Below, piece by piece: positions 8,789 to 18,058 of a stretch of DNA of 64,000 nt. Position 1 is the first letter of the stretch, and each line of letters begins with the position of its first letter. The notes beneath the pieces are model-generated. The model worked only from the letters and a program-made list of their open reading frames with translations. It had not been told where the DNA came from and did no database searches. Position numbers and translations under genes: made by a program. Origin of the DNA: Terriglobus tenax. Its GTDB lineage: Bacteria; Acidobacteriota; Terriglobia; Terriglobales; Acidobacteriaceae. The stretch spans positions 1,426,001 through 1,490,000 of the forward strand of contig NZ_JAGSYA010000004.1 of assembly GCF_025685395.1 (NCBI RefSeq). The letters run 5' to 3'.

Positions 8789-10096
8789 TCAGTGGGCAAC
8801 GGAAGGCTTTTCTGGGCGAACGTGCATGGTCGTAAACCGCTTCGCCTCAGCCGGGCTCACAGTTTTGCCATTCCACGGATCGGCGGTCAGTCCATTCAGG
8901 TCATACACAACTTTTCCGTTATGAATGGTCAGCTCGCAGATCAGCTTCTTGGTGCCGGGGAACACCGTGTTATTCATATCGACAAAGCCAAACTTGCCGT
9001 TGTCGACACGCAGCACCGCAATATCGGCTGGCGAACCTTCTGTAAGGTTCCCGAGTTCCGGGTGCTGAATTTCTTTTGCAGGATTCGAGGTCATTTCCTT
9101 CACGACCTCCTGCAGGGGCAGGCCGAGGGCGATCATCTTATCAGCAACATTCAGCTCGTCTTTCATTCCGGCATTCATGCTGGTGATGTGAATGTCGGTC
9201 GAAATGGAGTCGGGAATGAAACCCTGCTTGACCAGGGGCTGCGCGACGGTCCAGTTGAAGCTGCCACCCCCGTGGCCTACGTCAAAATAGATGCCGCGCT
9301 TGCGGCCAATCTCAAGAGCCGCGCTTGCCTTGCCGGTCTTCGGATCCTGCTCATTGCGCAGGCCAGAGTACATGTGCGTGTAGATATCGCCGGGGCGCAG
9401 TACCTTCGACAGCAGGTCATAGAGCGGACGCTCTGTGCGATTCGCGCCGTAGTCGATCATGACCGGAATCTTCGCGATAGTACCGGCACGCACGGCCTGC
9501 TCATAAGGCTTCCATTCGGGGCCTTCAAAGTGAGCACTCTTGATGCCGACGATCAGGCCGGGGTACTTCATGGCCACCTTTGCGGTGGCTTCCCCGTCCA
9601 TGTCGTCCAGGTTCTGCTCAAAGCCGGGGCGCATACCTGCGCCAACAATGTTCAGCATGGCCAGAACGCGGGTGTTGGAACGATCAATGACGCGCTGCTT
9701 GAAGTCCTCAAAACTACGCCAGCCCGAGCTGCCTGCATCGACAACGGTGGTCACACCAACGCGGAAGGTAAAGCCGTCCGGATACAGGCTGTTGTCGCCG
9801 GCATAGGAGTCGCGCTCGCCGGTACCGGCATAGGCGTGAACGTGGATGTCAATCAGGCCGGGCGTCACATACAGGCCAGTGGCATCGACCGCCTTCACCG
9901 CTTCAGACGCGGCAATGGACTTTGCGACCTTTGCCACCTTGCCGTCGAGCACGGCAATATCCATCACACCGTCAATGCCGTTCTTCGGGTCAATGACATG
10001 ACCATGCTGCAGAACCAGATCATAGTGCTGCGCATTTGCAGCCGTTACGCAGGATGCGAGCACGAGAAGAGACTTAAACAGAAAGCGATTGCGCAA
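8789..10096 (-). CDS. secreted amidohydrolase/deacetylase-family metallohydrolase
   Basis: A 435-residue amidohydrolase-superfamily enzyme (dihydroorotase-like, EF_0837-type deacetylase group) with a Sec signal peptide (MRNRFLFKSLLVLASCVTAANA). Binuclear-metal ligands are all visible: H85 and H87 in IDIHVHAYAG, a candidate carboxylated Lys in GLIVGIKSAHFEG, His in IYTHMYSG, His in FDVGHGGG, and Asp in SISTDIHITS. Such enzymes cleave amide bonds, typically removing an N-acyl group. In other bacteria this family sits beside SelA/DgaE-like PLP enzymes, and that association is repeated here. The promoter region is shared with the divergent MFS gene at 10220. Deacylation ahead of PLP-dependent deamination is an inference. 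Confidence 0.85.
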   Translation of the reverse strand: MRNRFLFKSLLVLASCVTAANAQHYDLVLQHGHVIDPKNGIDGVMDIAVLDGKVAKVAKSIAASEAVKAVDATGLYVTPGLIDIHVHAYAGTGERDSYAGDNSLYPDGFTFRVGVTTVVDAGSSGWRSFEDFKQRVIDRSNTRVLAMLNIVGAGMRPGFEQNLDDMDGEATAKVAMKYPGLIVGIKSAHFEGPEWKPYEQAVRAGTIAKIPVMIDYGANRTERPLYDLLSKVLRPGDIYTHMYSGLRNEQDPKTGKASAALEIGRKRGIYFDVGHGGGSFNWTVAQPLVKQGFIPDSISTDIHITSMNAGMKDELNVADKMIALGLPLQEVVKEMTSNPAKEIQHPELGNLTEGSPADIAVLRVDNGKFGFVDMNNTVFPGTKKLICELTIHNGKVVYDLNGLTADPWNGKTVSPAEAKRFTTMHVRPEKPSVAH

Positions 10097-10219
10097 AATC
10101 CTGTACCGCCTGAACGTGGAGTTCCACGATTCTTCCTCCCGTTCATCGTCCTGTCATCGGCAGTTTGCCCCGCATTAATGTAAGACATTGGGCCTACTTC
10201 GCAAGTCATATCCGCCCGT

Positions 10220-11566
10220 ATGCTTTTAGTCCAAATGGTCAGTATGGGGAAGGTCTACAAGCTTCGTTTCTTTCTTGCGTTTTTGCTGTTCTCGCTCAGC
10301 GCGATTGCCTTCCTTGACCGCACAAATATCTCGATTGCCGGACTGCAGATCAGCGAAGAGTTTGGCCTGGGATACCAGCGGCTTGGACTGATCTTCAGCG
10401 CGTTTCTGATCGGCTATGCCGGTTTTCAGATTCCGGCGGGCTGGCTGGCGGCACGCTTTGGTCCGCGCCGTGTGCTGGCGCTGGGCACGCTGTGGTGGGG
10501 CATCGCAACACTGCTGGTTGCCATCCTTCCCACCGGTATTCCCGGGGCATTGTTCTTCCTGATTGCGATCCGCCTGCTGCTGGGCGCGGGTGAAGCGGTG
10601 GTATATCCGGCGGCGAACCAGTTTGTCGCACAGTGGATACCCATCCGCGAGCGCGGCATCATCAACGGTCTTATCTTTGCCGGTGTGGGTGCGGGCAGCG
10701 GGCTTACACCTCCCTTGTTGAACTGGATCATTTCGCACGACGGCTGGCGTGCCGCTTTCTACTTCAGCGCCCTGATGGGCGCAGGCATTGGCCTGGTGTG
10801 GTGGCTGGCCTCGCGCGATACACCGAACGAGCACCCCTCGCTGTCGATGACCGAGCTGCAGGAGATAGAAGTCGGCCTCTCCATGAACCAGGAGCGCGCA
10901 CTCCACAATGGCAACGGTCAGGAGAAAACCTCGTTGTCGTGGAAAGAACTCTTCAGCCGCCGCGATCTGCCCGCGCTGATGATGGGCTACTTCTGTTTCG
11001 GCTATGTGTCGTGGATCTACTTCAGCTGGTTCTTCCTGTACATGGCAAAAGTCCGCGGGTTTGACCTGAAGGCCAGTGCGCAGATTTCCATGCTCCCCTT
11101 CCTGTCGATGACGCTGTGCTGCCTGGCTGGCGGCGCCGCCAGCGACTGGCTGTCGAGCAGAAAGAGCCTTCGTATTGGCCGCTGCTACCTGGCCACCGGA
11201 GCGCTGTTTCTTACCGGCCTCTTTCTTCTGTTTGGATCGCGTGCCAAGAGCCCGGTGGTGGCCGGCGTCATCCTCGCCTTCGGTGCCGGAGCGCTGTACA
11301 TTTCGCAAAGCTCCTTCTGGTCGGCGTCCAACGATATCGCCGGCCGCCGGTCGGGCATGTTCTCCTCTATCGTGAACATGGGAGGCCAGTTAGGCGGCGC
11401 CGTGACCGCTTCCCTAACCCCCTGGATTGCACAGAACTTCGGCTGGACGGTCTCTTTTGCCGTGGCTGCGGGATTCGCGGTGCTGGGTGGTATCTGCTGG
11501 CTTTTCGTGCACCCAGAGCACCCGCTGGTGCCCGCGAAACAGGAAGAATCAGTCAACGTCGCCTAA
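10220..11566 (+). CDS. MFS transporter, ACS family (organic anion/sugar acid type)
   Basis: A 448-residue major facilitator protein with about 12 hydrophobic segments and the family loop motif GWLAARFGPRRVL between TM2 and TM3. The opening FLAFLLFSLSAIAFLDRTNISIAG is typical of the anion:cation symporter family that carries hexuronates, glucarate and related acids across the inner membrane. The start is uncertain: ATGs occur at 10220, 10235 and 10244, and no ribosome site clearly decides between them. It is divergent from the amidohydrolase gene, and a half-palindrome (10153-10163) lies in the shared 123-bp gap. It could carry products of the extracytoplasmic pathway into the cytoplasm. Confidence 0.85.
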   Translation: MLLVQMVSMGKVYKLRFFLAFLLFSLSAIAFLDRTNISIAGLQISEEFGLGYQRLGLIFSAFLIGYAGFQIPAGWLAARFGPRRVLALGTLWWGIATLLVAILPTGIPGALFFLIAIRLLLGAGEAVVYPAANQFVAQWIPIRERGIINGLIFAGVGAGSGLTPPLLNWIISHDGWRAAFYFSALMGAGIGLVWWLASRDTPNEHPSLSMTELQEIEVGLSMNQERALHNGNGQEKTSLSWKELFSRRDLPALMMGYFCFGYVSWIYFSWFFLYMAKVRGFDLKASAQISMLPFLSMTLCCLAGGAASDWLSSRKSLRIGRCYLATGALFLTGLFLLFGSRAKSPVVAGVILAFGAGALYISQSSFWSASNDIAGRRSGMFSSIVNMGGQLGGAVTASLTPWIAQNFGWTVSFAVAAGFAVLGGICWLFVHPEHPLVPAKQEESVNVA

Positions 11567-11617
11567 CGATACATTTGCGAAGTTTGCCAAGATGTGATGC
11601 CGTAATAGCAGGCATCC

Positions 11618-14600
11618 ATGCGCTACCGCTGTAGTTTTTGGCCACTGCTGGCTACCTTCGTCTGCTTTGTGTCTGCCGTGTTGCAGGCCCAGCCCCCAGT
11701 TGCGTCTATCCGCCTTGCGGATTACCAGAAGCAGGAGTGGCAGGTTGAAGATGGCCTGCCGGAAAGCAACGTCCGCATGGTGGCGCAGCGCAGTGATGGC
11801 GTGCTGCTGCTGGCGACTTTCTCTGGCGTCTCCACCTTTGATGGGCAGAATTTTCAACGGCTGACCATGCCGAATGCGGCGACGATGAATATTGACGCCG
11901 TCAACGCCGTTCTTCCGGGCATGCATGACGATCTCTGGATCGGTACCGATGGTGCCGGCGTCATCCATCAGACCGCGAGCGGCGCCGTCAATATCAGCAG
12001 TGCCGCAGGGCATGAGAACGAGCGCATCCGCACCATGTGCTTTGATCGCGACGGCACCCTGTGGATTGCGACGCAGTATGGCATCGAGCGCTATCACCAT
12101 GAAAAGCTTGAGACCGTGTCCGGTACCGGCATTATTGGCGGTGATATCACGACCGTATTCGCCGAAGATCTGCATGGCGGAATGTACTTCGTCACATCGG
12201 CCGGACTGTTTCACTGGATCGGCGGAAAGCTGACACGCATGGCAACACCCGCGGAGTATGGCGAGCCTGTGGCAGTGTATCGCGACCGCGCATCGCACCT
12301 GTGGGTTGGCACCATGCATGCCGTATTGGAAGTGACAGAGCGCAGCGGACATGAAGTTTCCTTCACCGGACGGATGAGAGTGCCGACCCAGGTCACCCTT
12401 CTGACCAGCGACCGTCAGAACAATCTATGGATCGGCACCAAGGGCAGTGGGCTTTTCCGCTGGAATGCGGAAGGAGCTTCCGGCTGGTCCACCAAGGACG
12501 GCCTTCCGGATGACACCGTGCGCACGCTGTTTGTGGATGATGAAGATAACCTGTGGATCGGCGGGCTGACCGGCGGACTTAGCCGCTGGCGGCGTGCCCC
12601 TTTCGCCATGCTGCAGGCACCGGGCTTCAAGCCCTCTTACTCTGCGGTAGCGTTTGGAGACAGCAAAGGTGACCTCTGGCTGGGCACATGGGGACAGGGC
12701 GTTTTTCGCCAGCATGATGGCGTTATTACAGCGGTCAATATTCCCGGCATGCCCATTAAAACGCCGATACGCACCATTGCGGAAGACAAGCACGGGCGCA
12801 TCTGGGTTGGCACATGGTTTGACGGCATCTATTCCTTCAATGGAGAGACCTGGAACCACCACAAGCTTGGCATCGAGTCGCCGGTCAATGCCGTCAGCGT
12901 GCTGCATTCTGACAACAGCGGAGGCTTATGGGTGGGCACCTACACCGGGCTTCGATACTTCCGGAATGGCATTCCTTCCAGCAGCGACGGCGAGACCTAT
13001 CTCCCCAGCAAACTGATTACCGACCTGCTGGAAGATAAAGATGGCTCCATGCTGGCCGCCACCAGCACGGGCCTGTACCGCATTTCCGGTGGACAGACGC
13101 AGATGATCCGGGATGTTCCGCATCCTTATGTCCTCTCCCTTTCGTCAGACTCGCATGGCAACGTGTGGGCAGGGTCACGCACCGGGGGGCTTTCCCGCAT
13201 TCTAGGCGATGTTGCCATTCCACTGCCCAGCGATTCCGGTCTGCCCACCATGCCCGTCTACAACATGCTTGAGGACGAGCATGGTCATCTGTGGCTGGGA
13301 ACCTCGCGCGGCATCGTCCGCCTGCTGGCAGCGGAATTGAATGATCTTTCCGTGGGAAGGATCTCCCGCATATCGTCCGTCCTGTTCGTCAAGCAGGATG
13401 GCATGCCGTCCAGCGACTGCAGCGGCCCATCCAGGCCTTCCGCCGCGCTGCTGCCAAACGGCGTTCTGTACTTTGCCACCAGCAAGGGCTTCGCCCGGAC
13501 GACTCCCTTTGCGGAGAGCGCTTCCATTACGCCTCCGAATGCGAAGATCATCGGCTGGACCTTCGGCAATGACACGGGATCGGAGTCCCTTGTCACGGGT
13601 GACCGCATCATCATTGATGCATCCGAGAGCGAGGTCAACTTTCGTTTCGATGCGCATCGTCTCAGCAATCCAGCGCAGACAGAGTTTCGTTACCGTCTCA
13701 CGGGATACGATTCCGGCTGGGTAACCACTCACTCGCGTTATGCGCGATACCGGCGCATTCCCCCGGGGACCTATACCTTCGAGGTGCAGGCGCGTGTCGG
13801 CGGTGATCCCTGGATGACTCCGGTGGCGGCGATCAGCGTGCGGCAGAAGCCTCACTTCTACTCCACCTACACCTTCTACCTGCTGGTGGCCATGATTGTG
13901 TTCGCCCTGGGAGCGCATCTGTACTCTCGCAGAATCCGCCGTGTGAAAGGCAACATGGGCATTGTTCTGGAAGAACGCAACCGCATTGCCCGCGAGTGCC
14001 ATGACACGCTGATGGCGGGTTTTGCGGCAATCAGCTGGCAACTGGAGACGGCATCGCGCACGCTGGAGAAAGAATCCGTCTCCCTGACCGAAGCCCGGCA
14101 CGCGTGCGATATGGCCCGTAGCATGGTCTCTCACTGCCAGGCCGAGGCGCGCCGCATTATCTGGGATCTGCGCGACACGGATGAGGTGACCGGCGTGCTG
14201 TCGCAGGCGCTCTCCAAAGCCATCAGCTCACACTACAAGCGCGACGATGTGGAAACCCGCATGGCGGTGGAGGGACGGGAAATTCTGCTGCCTCCCGCAT
14301 CTGTCCATCACCTTGTCTGCATTGGGCAGGAGGCTGTCTCCAATGCTCTACGGCATGGCCAGCCCAAGTCTATCCTTGTGCATTTACGGTATGATGAAAC
14401 CGCACTGAAAATGGTGATTCACGACGACGGCGTTGGCTTTCCCCAGGACCGCACCGGGACCCGCCGCGGGCACTTCGGTCTGCTCGTGATGGAAGAGCGT
14501 GCGCGCAAGATCGGCGGCCGTTTCTACCTGGAAAGCGCACTCAACCGCGGCACAGAGATATCCGTGATTCTTCCTTATGATTCGCCAGATCCGGCACGCC

Positions 14601-14641
14601 GTTCCTCTGACCCTGATGTCATCCGGTGGATTGGCCTATGA
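11618..14641 (+). CDS. two-component sensor histidine kinase with beta-propeller and Y_Y_Y domains
   Basis: A 1007-residue membrane sensor. A signal peptide (to about LQAQ) precedes a large periplasmic region with at least ten propeller-repeat cores of the LWIGT type (for example DDLWIGTDGAG, GDLWLGTWGQG, GHLWLGTSRG). A Y_Y_Y domain follows (YRLTGYDSGW...PPGTYTFEVQA), then one membrane span near residues 750-770. The cytoplasmic part is a HisKA_3 dimerisation domain with phospho-acceptor H795 in RECHDTLMAG and a HATPase with N box EAVSNALRHG and DDGVGF. It lacks receiver and AraC parts, so it is not a hybrid one-protein system. It overlaps the response regulator by ATGA. No Shine-Dalgarno is visible; a GATGCC/GGCATC repeat abuts the start codon. 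Confidence 0.9.
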   Translation: MRYRCSFWPLLATFVCFVSAVLQAQPPVASIRLADYQKQEWQVEDGLPESNVRMVAQRSDGVLLLATFSGVSTFDGQNFQRLTMPNAATMNIDAVNAVLPGMHDDLWIGTDGAGVIHQTASGAVNISSAAGHENERIRTMCFDRDGTLWIATQYGIERYHHEKLETVSGTGIIGGDITTVFAEDLHGGMYFVTSAGLFHWIGGKLTRMATPAEYGEPVAVYRDRASHLWVGTMHAVLEVTERSGHEVSFTGRMRVPTQVTLLTSDRQNNLWIGTKGSGLFRWNAEGASGWSTKDGLPDDTVRTLFVDDEDNLWIGGLTGGLSRWRRAPFAMLQAPGFKPSYSAVAFGDSKGDLWLGTWGQGVFRQHDGVITAVNIPGMPIKTPIRTIAEDKHGRIWVGTWFDGIYSFNGETWNHHKLGIESPVNAVSVLHSDNSGGLWVGTYTGLRYFRNGIPSSSDGETYLPSKLITDLLEDKDGSMLAATSTGLYRISGGQTQMIRDVPHPYVLSLSSDSHGNVWAGSRTGGLSRILGDVAIPLPSDSGLPTMPVYNMLEDEHGHLWLGTSRGIVRLLAAELNDLSVGRISRISSVLFVKQDGMPSSDCSGPSRPSAALLPNGVLYFATSKGFARTTPFAESASITPPNAKIIGWTFGNDTGSESLVTGDRIIIDASESEVNFRFDAHRLSNPAQTEFRYRLTGYDSGWVTTHSRYARYRRIPPGTYTFEVQARVGGDPWMTPVAAISVRQKPHFYSTYTFYLLVAMIVFALGAHLYSRRIRRVKGNMGIVLEERNRIARECHDTLMAGFAAISWQLETASRTLEKESVSLTEARHACDMARSMVSHCQAEARRIIWDLRDTDEVTGVLSQALSKAISSHYKRDDVETRMAVEGREILLPPASVHHLVCIGQEAVSNALRHGQPKSILVHLRYDETALKMVIHDDGVGFPQDRTGTRRGHFGLLVMEERARKIGGRFYLESALNRGTEISVILPYDSPDPARRSSDPDVIRWIGL

Positions 14642-15261
14642 ACCCTATCCGCGTCATCCTGATCGAGGACCACTTTCTGGCGCGCATGGCGCTGCACTCG
14701 GTGCTATCGACCAACGCAAACATCAAGGTGATTGGCGAGGCCAGCGACGGCCAGCAAGGCATTGATCTTTACCGCCAACTCACGCCGGACGTTGTGCTGC
14801 TCGACCTGCGTATGCCGCGTGTCAGCGGTTTCGAAGTGCTGCAGCAGATTCGCAAGGAGTTCCCAAACGCGCGATGTATCATCCTCTCCTCCTATCGTGG
14901 CAGTGAGGACATCTATCGCGCCGTGCGAGGCGGAGCGATGGGCTACCTGACCAAAGATGCCTCAGGAGAAGAGGTTACCAACGCCGTGCTCACCGTCAGC
15001 CGCGGCCTCCGCTACATCCCCAAAGAGATCCTGCATCGCCTGGCCGAGCGTATGCCCTCGGTCGATCTGACACCACGCGAGAGCGAAGTGCTGACCTGCA
15101 TTACCCAGGGCCTGTCCAACCGAGAGATCGCCGAAGAACTTGGCATTGCGGAGAAGACAGTCCGCATCCACGTCAGCTCGATCCTGGAAAAGATGGGTGC
15201 ACGCGATCGAACACAAGCCACCATCTATGCCCTGCAGCGCGGGCTCGTGGATCTGTCCTGA
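14638..15261 (+). CDS. NarL/FixJ-family response regulator
   Basis: A 207-residue DNA-binding response regulator, partner of the preceding kinase. The receiver domain shows the acidic pocket (ED at 10-11), phospho-acceptor D56 in VVLLDLRMPR and conserved Lys in GYLTKDAS. The C-terminal LuxR/GerE helix-turn-helix is LTPRESEVLTCITQG...NREIAEELGIAEKTVRIHVS. The ATG at 14638 overlaps the kinase stop as ATGA, which implies translational coupling and makes this start better than the in-frame ATG at 14626. Targets are unknown; neighbouring receptor, transporter and exported enzymes are natural candidates. Confidence 0.93.
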   Translation: MNPIRVILIEDHFLARMALHSVLSTNANIKVIGEASDGQQGIDLYRQLTPDVVLLDLRMPRVSGFEVLQQIRKEFPNARCIILSSYRGSEDIYRAVRGGAMGYLTKDASGEEVTNAVLTVSRGLRYIPKEILHRLAERMPSVDLTPRESEVLTCITQGLSNREIAEELGIAEKTVRIHVSSILEKMGARDRTQATIYALQRGLVDLS

Positions 15262-15637
15262 AAAAGACAGGCTGCCGCAGCGCCCCGAGCGAAAACGAAG
15301 AATCCCGACTACACCCTCCAACGGGTGAAAGGAATTCTGAGGTAGAAGGTGCTGATCCGCTCTGACATCTGCCGCGCAATCGAGAACAAAATGATGGTGT
15401 CGATCAGCGGCAGCCCGAATAACGGGAAATGGATTCCAGTATGCCGTTCTGTCACAATAAATCGGACTTCTTTTGTCGTATATTGAAGCAAGCACATAAA
15501 TACGAATGGGCCACCGCGGCAAACTTTTGGCGAAGCTCCGCGGCGACCCATGATGACGACGACCCAACGGGTGGGCCGGCGCGTCTTTCATCATAGACGT
15601 GCGCGGCGTGCCTTTGGTCTCTCGGAAAGGTACGACG
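15262..15637 (+). promoter_or_regulatory. 376-bp leader region with two hairpins upstream of the siderophore-type receptor
   Basis: No convincing gene lies here. Two inverted repeats sit close to the receptor start: 15507-15519 pairs with 15538-15550 (TGGGCCACCGCGG/CCGCGGCGACCCA, 11 of 13 pairs), with a further CTT/AAG pairing in its loop; CGCGTCT pairs with AGACG..CG around 15580-15605. The ribosome site GGAAAGG (15624-15630) follows. This looks like a structured mRNA leader. I could not match it to a riboswitch class I know, and no clear Fur box was seen. Confidence 0.4.
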
Positions 15638-18058
15638 ATGAAAAGAAGCATGATGTGGGCAGCGCTGTGGCGCCGCTCAATGCGGTTTGGGGCCGGAGGG
15701 CTGCTGTTTACAGCAGCTTCCATGCTGGCTCAAAGTGCTGTGGACTGCAGCGGCCCGGTTCAGACGGTGATCGGACGCGTAACCGATACGCAGCAGGCGG
15801 CGCTTCCAAATGCCGAACTTGTCGCCAGTTGCGGAACTCATACACATACAGTGCAAACCGATGCTGAAGGTGCATACCGCCTGCAGCTGGAGCCGGGTGC
15901 GTGGTCGGTGCTGGTGAAGTCCGCGGGTTTTACTCCAGCCACAAATACGTTGCATGTACAGCCAGGCATGCGGGAGGTAGCGGACGTACAACTCGCCGTC
16001 GCCCAGGAGAACCAGAACATCACCGTAACGGCCGAAGTGGGGCTGCTAGCGACCAGCGCAGAGTCTGCCTCGAAGAGCGACACTCCTATTCTGCAGCAGC
16101 CGTTTGCCATCCAGACGGTGACACTGCAGCAGTTGCAACAGCAGAATGTGCAGAGCCTGAACCAGGCGCTGAAGTATACGGCAGGCGCCACTCCGGAGAT
16201 GTATGGTCCTGATCCACGTGGAGACTGGTTCCTGATTCGCGGAAATCCTGCGGATGTTTATCTTGATGGCATCCGTGTACCGCAGGCGGTGAACTCTCCT
16301 AATAGTTTTGCCGCAGTGCAGGTGGACTTCAACGATGTGTCGCGTGTTGAGATACTGGAAGGCCCGAGCAGCACGCTCTATGGCCAGAGCAACATCGGCG
16401 GCATTGTGGACGCCGTCAGCAAGCAGCCGACGACGCTTCCACATCGTTCTGTACAGATCCAGGGAGGCAACTTCGATCGCCTGCAGGGTGGAGGGGACTT
16501 CAGCGGTCCGCTGAACCGTTCTGCCAGCCTGCTCTACAGCATCAACGGCATTGCCCGCACCAGTCACACGTATGTGTACGGAGCGAAAGATGACCGCTTC
16601 ACGCTGAATCCGACGTTGCAGTGGAATATAACGCCAAAGTTTTCAGCAAATGTATTTGGCAAATACTTCCATGGCGATGCGGGTACCGCCGCGGTCTTCC
16701 TGCCGAGGTCTGGAACGCTCTACGCAAACCCTTCCCTCGGTTATCTTCCAACCTGGTTCAATACCGGCGACCCGGCGACAGACCGTTACCGTAAGCGGCA
16801 ATACATGACTGGCTATGGGCTGGAGTATCGCAGCAACAAACTGTACCTGAAACACACCACGCGTTATGTACACGGCAACATCCTCTACCAGGGCGTGTAC
16901 AGCGCCGCAGCATTTCTGGATGCGGCACAGACACAGCTGGCGCGTGTGAACTTCCTTTCCAAGCCCGTGCTGAATGCACTGCAGAGCGATGTGCATGCGC
17001 GTACCCATGTTCAGACAGGAAAGATCCGGCACACGTTGATTGGCGGCAGCGACTTCCAATGGCAGAAGTATCTGAACCGGCAGGGAGGCGTGGTGGATCT
17101 GACGCAGACGCTGAATCTACGCAACCCGGTCTACGGTACGCCGAAAACTACGCCTACCATTACCACCGCCACGAATGCTGAGCAGTTCCAGGGCGGACTG
17201 TATGGCCAGGACGAACTCATTCTTGGCGGATGGACGGTCGCCCTTGGTGGACGATACGACCAGACCGCGCAGGAGACCATCACCTTCGGCACGAACGGTT
17301 CTCTCACTTCGGTTGGACAGCGTCCTCATGCCTTCACAGGCCACGCGGGCATTTCTTATCACATGCATGGGCTCGCTCCCTATGCCAGTTATTCCACATC
17401 ATTTCTACCAACTGTTGGACAAGACTGGCAGGGCAGGCCCTTTGTGCCTACACGCGGAAGCAGCTATGAAGGCGGCTTGAAGTACCAGCTGCCGCAACAT
17501 CTCGGCATGGTCACCTTCTCTGCGTTCAGCATGACGCAGGACAACCGGACAACAACCGACCCGGACCACCCTCTGTTTCAGCGACAGACGGGCCAGGTAC
17601 GCACCATCGGCGAAGAGCTGCAGGCAAACTTCATCGTCATCCGCTCTCTGGATGTGAGCTTCAACTACACCCACGTGAACCCGGTTGTCACACGGAGCGA
17701 TGGTTCTACCCCTGGCAGCACGGGAGTGGATTATCACAAGATGCTCTCTCCGCTGGCCAAGGACTCCCTGGGCCTATGGACGCATTACACGGTACGGCGC
17801 ACCTTGATGACAGGTTTTGGATTCGGCGGAGGCTATCGGTACCAGGGGCCCAAGTGGGGAGACCAGGCGAACACCTTCCAGACGCCGGGCTATTCCCTGT
17901 TTGACGGAACGCTGGATTACACCATGGAGCGCTGGCGGTTTGCGATCAACAGCAGCAACCTCCTGAACAAACGCTATGTTGCAGCCTGCAGCACCACCAC
18001 AAACTGCTACTACGGAGGAACGCGCAGTGCCATTGCAAGCGTCAACTTCTCCTTCTAA
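15638..18058 (+). CDS. TonB-dependent siderophore-type receptor
   Basis: An 806-residue outer-membrane receptor of the FhuA/FpvA type. ATG 15638 is preferred because GGAAAGG lies 7 nt upstream and the product begins with a signal peptide (KRSMMWAALWRR...SMLAQS); an upstream GTG at 15599 only adds 13 residues. After the signal come a carboxypeptidase-regulatory-like domain (VIGRVTDTQQAALPNAELVA) and a plug (QPFAIQTVTLQQLQQQNVQSL to RVEILEGPSSTLYGQSNIGG), the usual siderophore-receptor plug pattern. The barrel ends ASVNFSF with terminal Phe. It is smaller than, and distinct from, the Oar-type receptors. It is translationally coupled to a PepSY membrane protein, an association typical of iron-siderophore uptake. 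Confidence 0.9.
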   Translation: MKRSMMWAALWRRSMRFGAGGLLFTAASMLAQSAVDCSGPVQTVIGRVTDTQQAALPNAELVASCGTHTHTVQTDAEGAYRLQLEPGAWSVLVKSAGFTPATNTLHVQPGMREVADVQLAVAQENQNITVTAEVGLLATSAESASKSDTPILQQPFAIQTVTLQQLQQQNVQSLNQALKYTAGATPEMYGPDPRGDWFLIRGNPADVYLDGIRVPQAVNSPNSFAAVQVDFNDVSRVEILEGPSSTLYGQSNIGGIVDAVSKQPTTLPHRSVQIQGGNFDRLQGGGDFSGPLNRSASLLYSINGIARTSHTYVYGAKDDRFTLNPTLQWNITPKFSANVFGKYFHGDAGTAAVFLPRSGTLYANPSLGYLPTWFNTGDPATDRYRKRQYMTGYGLEYRSNKLYLKHTTRYVHGNILYQGVYSAAAFLDAAQTQLARVNFLSKPVLNALQSDVHARTHVQTGKIRHTLIGGSDFQWQKYLNRQGGVVDLTQTLNLRNPVYGTPKTTPTITTATNAEQFQGGLYGQDELILGGWTVALGGRYDQTAQETITFGTNGSLTSVGQRPHAFTGHAGISYHMHGLAPYASYSTSFLPTVGQDWQGRPFVPTRGSSYEGGLKYQLPQHLGMVTFSAFSMTQDNRTTTDPDHPLFQRQTGQVRTIGEELQANFIVIRSLDVSFNYTHVNPVVTRSDGSTPGSTGVDYHKMLSPLAKDSLGLWTHYTVRRTLMTGFGFGGGYRYQGPKWGDQANTFQTPGYSLFDGTLDYTMERWRFAINSSNLLNKRYVAACSTTTNCYYGGTRSAIASVNFSF

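Noticed and set aside
15309-15551. 80-codon minus-strand frame upstream of the siderophore receptor
   Set aside because: Its first part lies in the hairpin region, no ribosome site is evident, and the product matches no known family; better explained as leader sequence, although a small gene cannot be fully excluded.
15262-15637. Cobalamin, fluoride, ZTP or c-di-GMP riboswitch
   Set aside because: The conserved core sequences of these classes that I know were not found in the leader.
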